A DNA stretch of 12,724 bases from assembly GCA_001784535.1 (NCBI GenBank), contig MFRJ01000118.1, positions 1 to 12,724 on the forward strand. Reading direction: 5' to 3'. Every line of letters starts with the position of its first letter. Position 1 is the stretch's first letter. Origin of the DNA: Candidatus Melainabacteria bacterium GWA2_34_9. Its GTDB lineage: Bacteria > Cyanobacteriota > Vampirovibrionia > Gastranaerophilales > UBA9971. Shown here one piece after another: positions 12,634 through 12,724 of this stretch. The position numbers and the translations under genes were made by a program. The notes beneath the pieces are model-generated. The model ran no database searches, was not told the origin of the DNA, and saw only the letters and a program-made list of their open reading frames with translations.

Positions 12634-12686
12634 TACCCATCTAATAATATTAATAATCTTTTTTACCCAATTTTATTATCAATAAT

Positions 12687-12711
12687 TTTTGCGTGCGTGC
12701 AAAATTTTTTT
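12687..12711 (+). terminator. Terminator-like hairpin with no gene before it
   Basis: TTTTGC (12687-12692) pairs with GCAAAA (12699-12704) across GTGCGT, and seven Ts follow (12705-12711). The T tract points to rightward transcription, but all genes to its left as far as 8691 are leftward. It may end a small RNA or antisense transcript, or be chance. Confidence 0.35.
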
Positions 12712-12724
12712 GAATAATAACATT

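Noticed and set aside
1..12724. CRISPR array, insertion sequence with transposase, prophage or toxin-antitoxin module
   Set aside because: No regularly spaced repeats, transposase motifs, phage structural genes or paired small overlapping genes were seen.

Overview
This is an AT-rich stretch (roughly one third G+C by eye) of a bacterial chromosome. It carries mostly housekeeping and central-metabolism genes plus a few lineage-specific proteins. Several features together suggest a non-photosynthetic relative of Cyanobacteria (Melainabacteria/Vampirovibrionia, order Gastranaerophilales): a secreted AMIN-domain protein, a GH57 glucan-branching enzyme of the cyanobacterial/thermophile type, a ROK sugar kinase, and TATAAT-rich intergenic DNA. 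This placement is inference from gene content, not from a marker gene, and an AT-rich clostridial or other anaerobe is not excluded. No phage, CRISPR, rRNA or intact tRNA gene was found.

Layout from left to right. (1) Positions 1-314, minus strand: the N-terminus of a membrane-anchored WG-repeat protein that runs off the left edge. (2) Positions 315-728: a gene-poor zone with tRNA 3'-end-like fragments, a dispersed-type palindrome, an intrinsic-terminator-like hairpin and an unassigned leader. (3) Positions 729-4477, plus strand: an AMIN-domain membrane protein, guanine deaminase (guaD), ribosomal protein S12 methylthiotransferase (rimO, 1 nt after guaD) and a small conserved-looking protein, ending at a bidirectional terminator. 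(4) Positions 4513-6604: a ROK sugar kinase and an N-acetylmannosamine-6-phosphate epimerase (nanE), both on the minus strand, with an unrecognised 88-residue plus-strand gene between them. (5) Positions 6934-8655, plus strand: a GH57 branching enzyme behind a long AT-rich, inverted-repeat-rich region. (6) Positions 8691-12462, minus strand: in transcription order, a polyprenyl-phosphate sugar-1-phosphate transferase, a cation-diffusion-facilitator transporter, a MerR-like/coiled-coil protein and a class II tRNA nucleotidyltransferase. (7) Positions 12463-12724: the promoter region of the sugar transferase and an orphan terminator-like hairpin.

How the genes may fit together. The ROK kinase, NanE and the branching enzyme fit carbohydrate handling: phosphorylation of glucose or ManNAc, ManNAc-6-P to GlcNAc-6-P conversion, and glycogen branching. 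RimO and the CCA-type nucleotidyltransferase serve translation. GuaD serves purine salvage. The sugar transferase would start a surface polysaccharide on a lipid carrier. The less explained parts are the noncoding DNA (mutually exclusive hairpins between the AMIN gene and guaD, matching palindromes on both sides of the transporter, and a terminator built into the end of a coding sequence) and three poorly characterised small proteins at 4115, 5633 and 9963.
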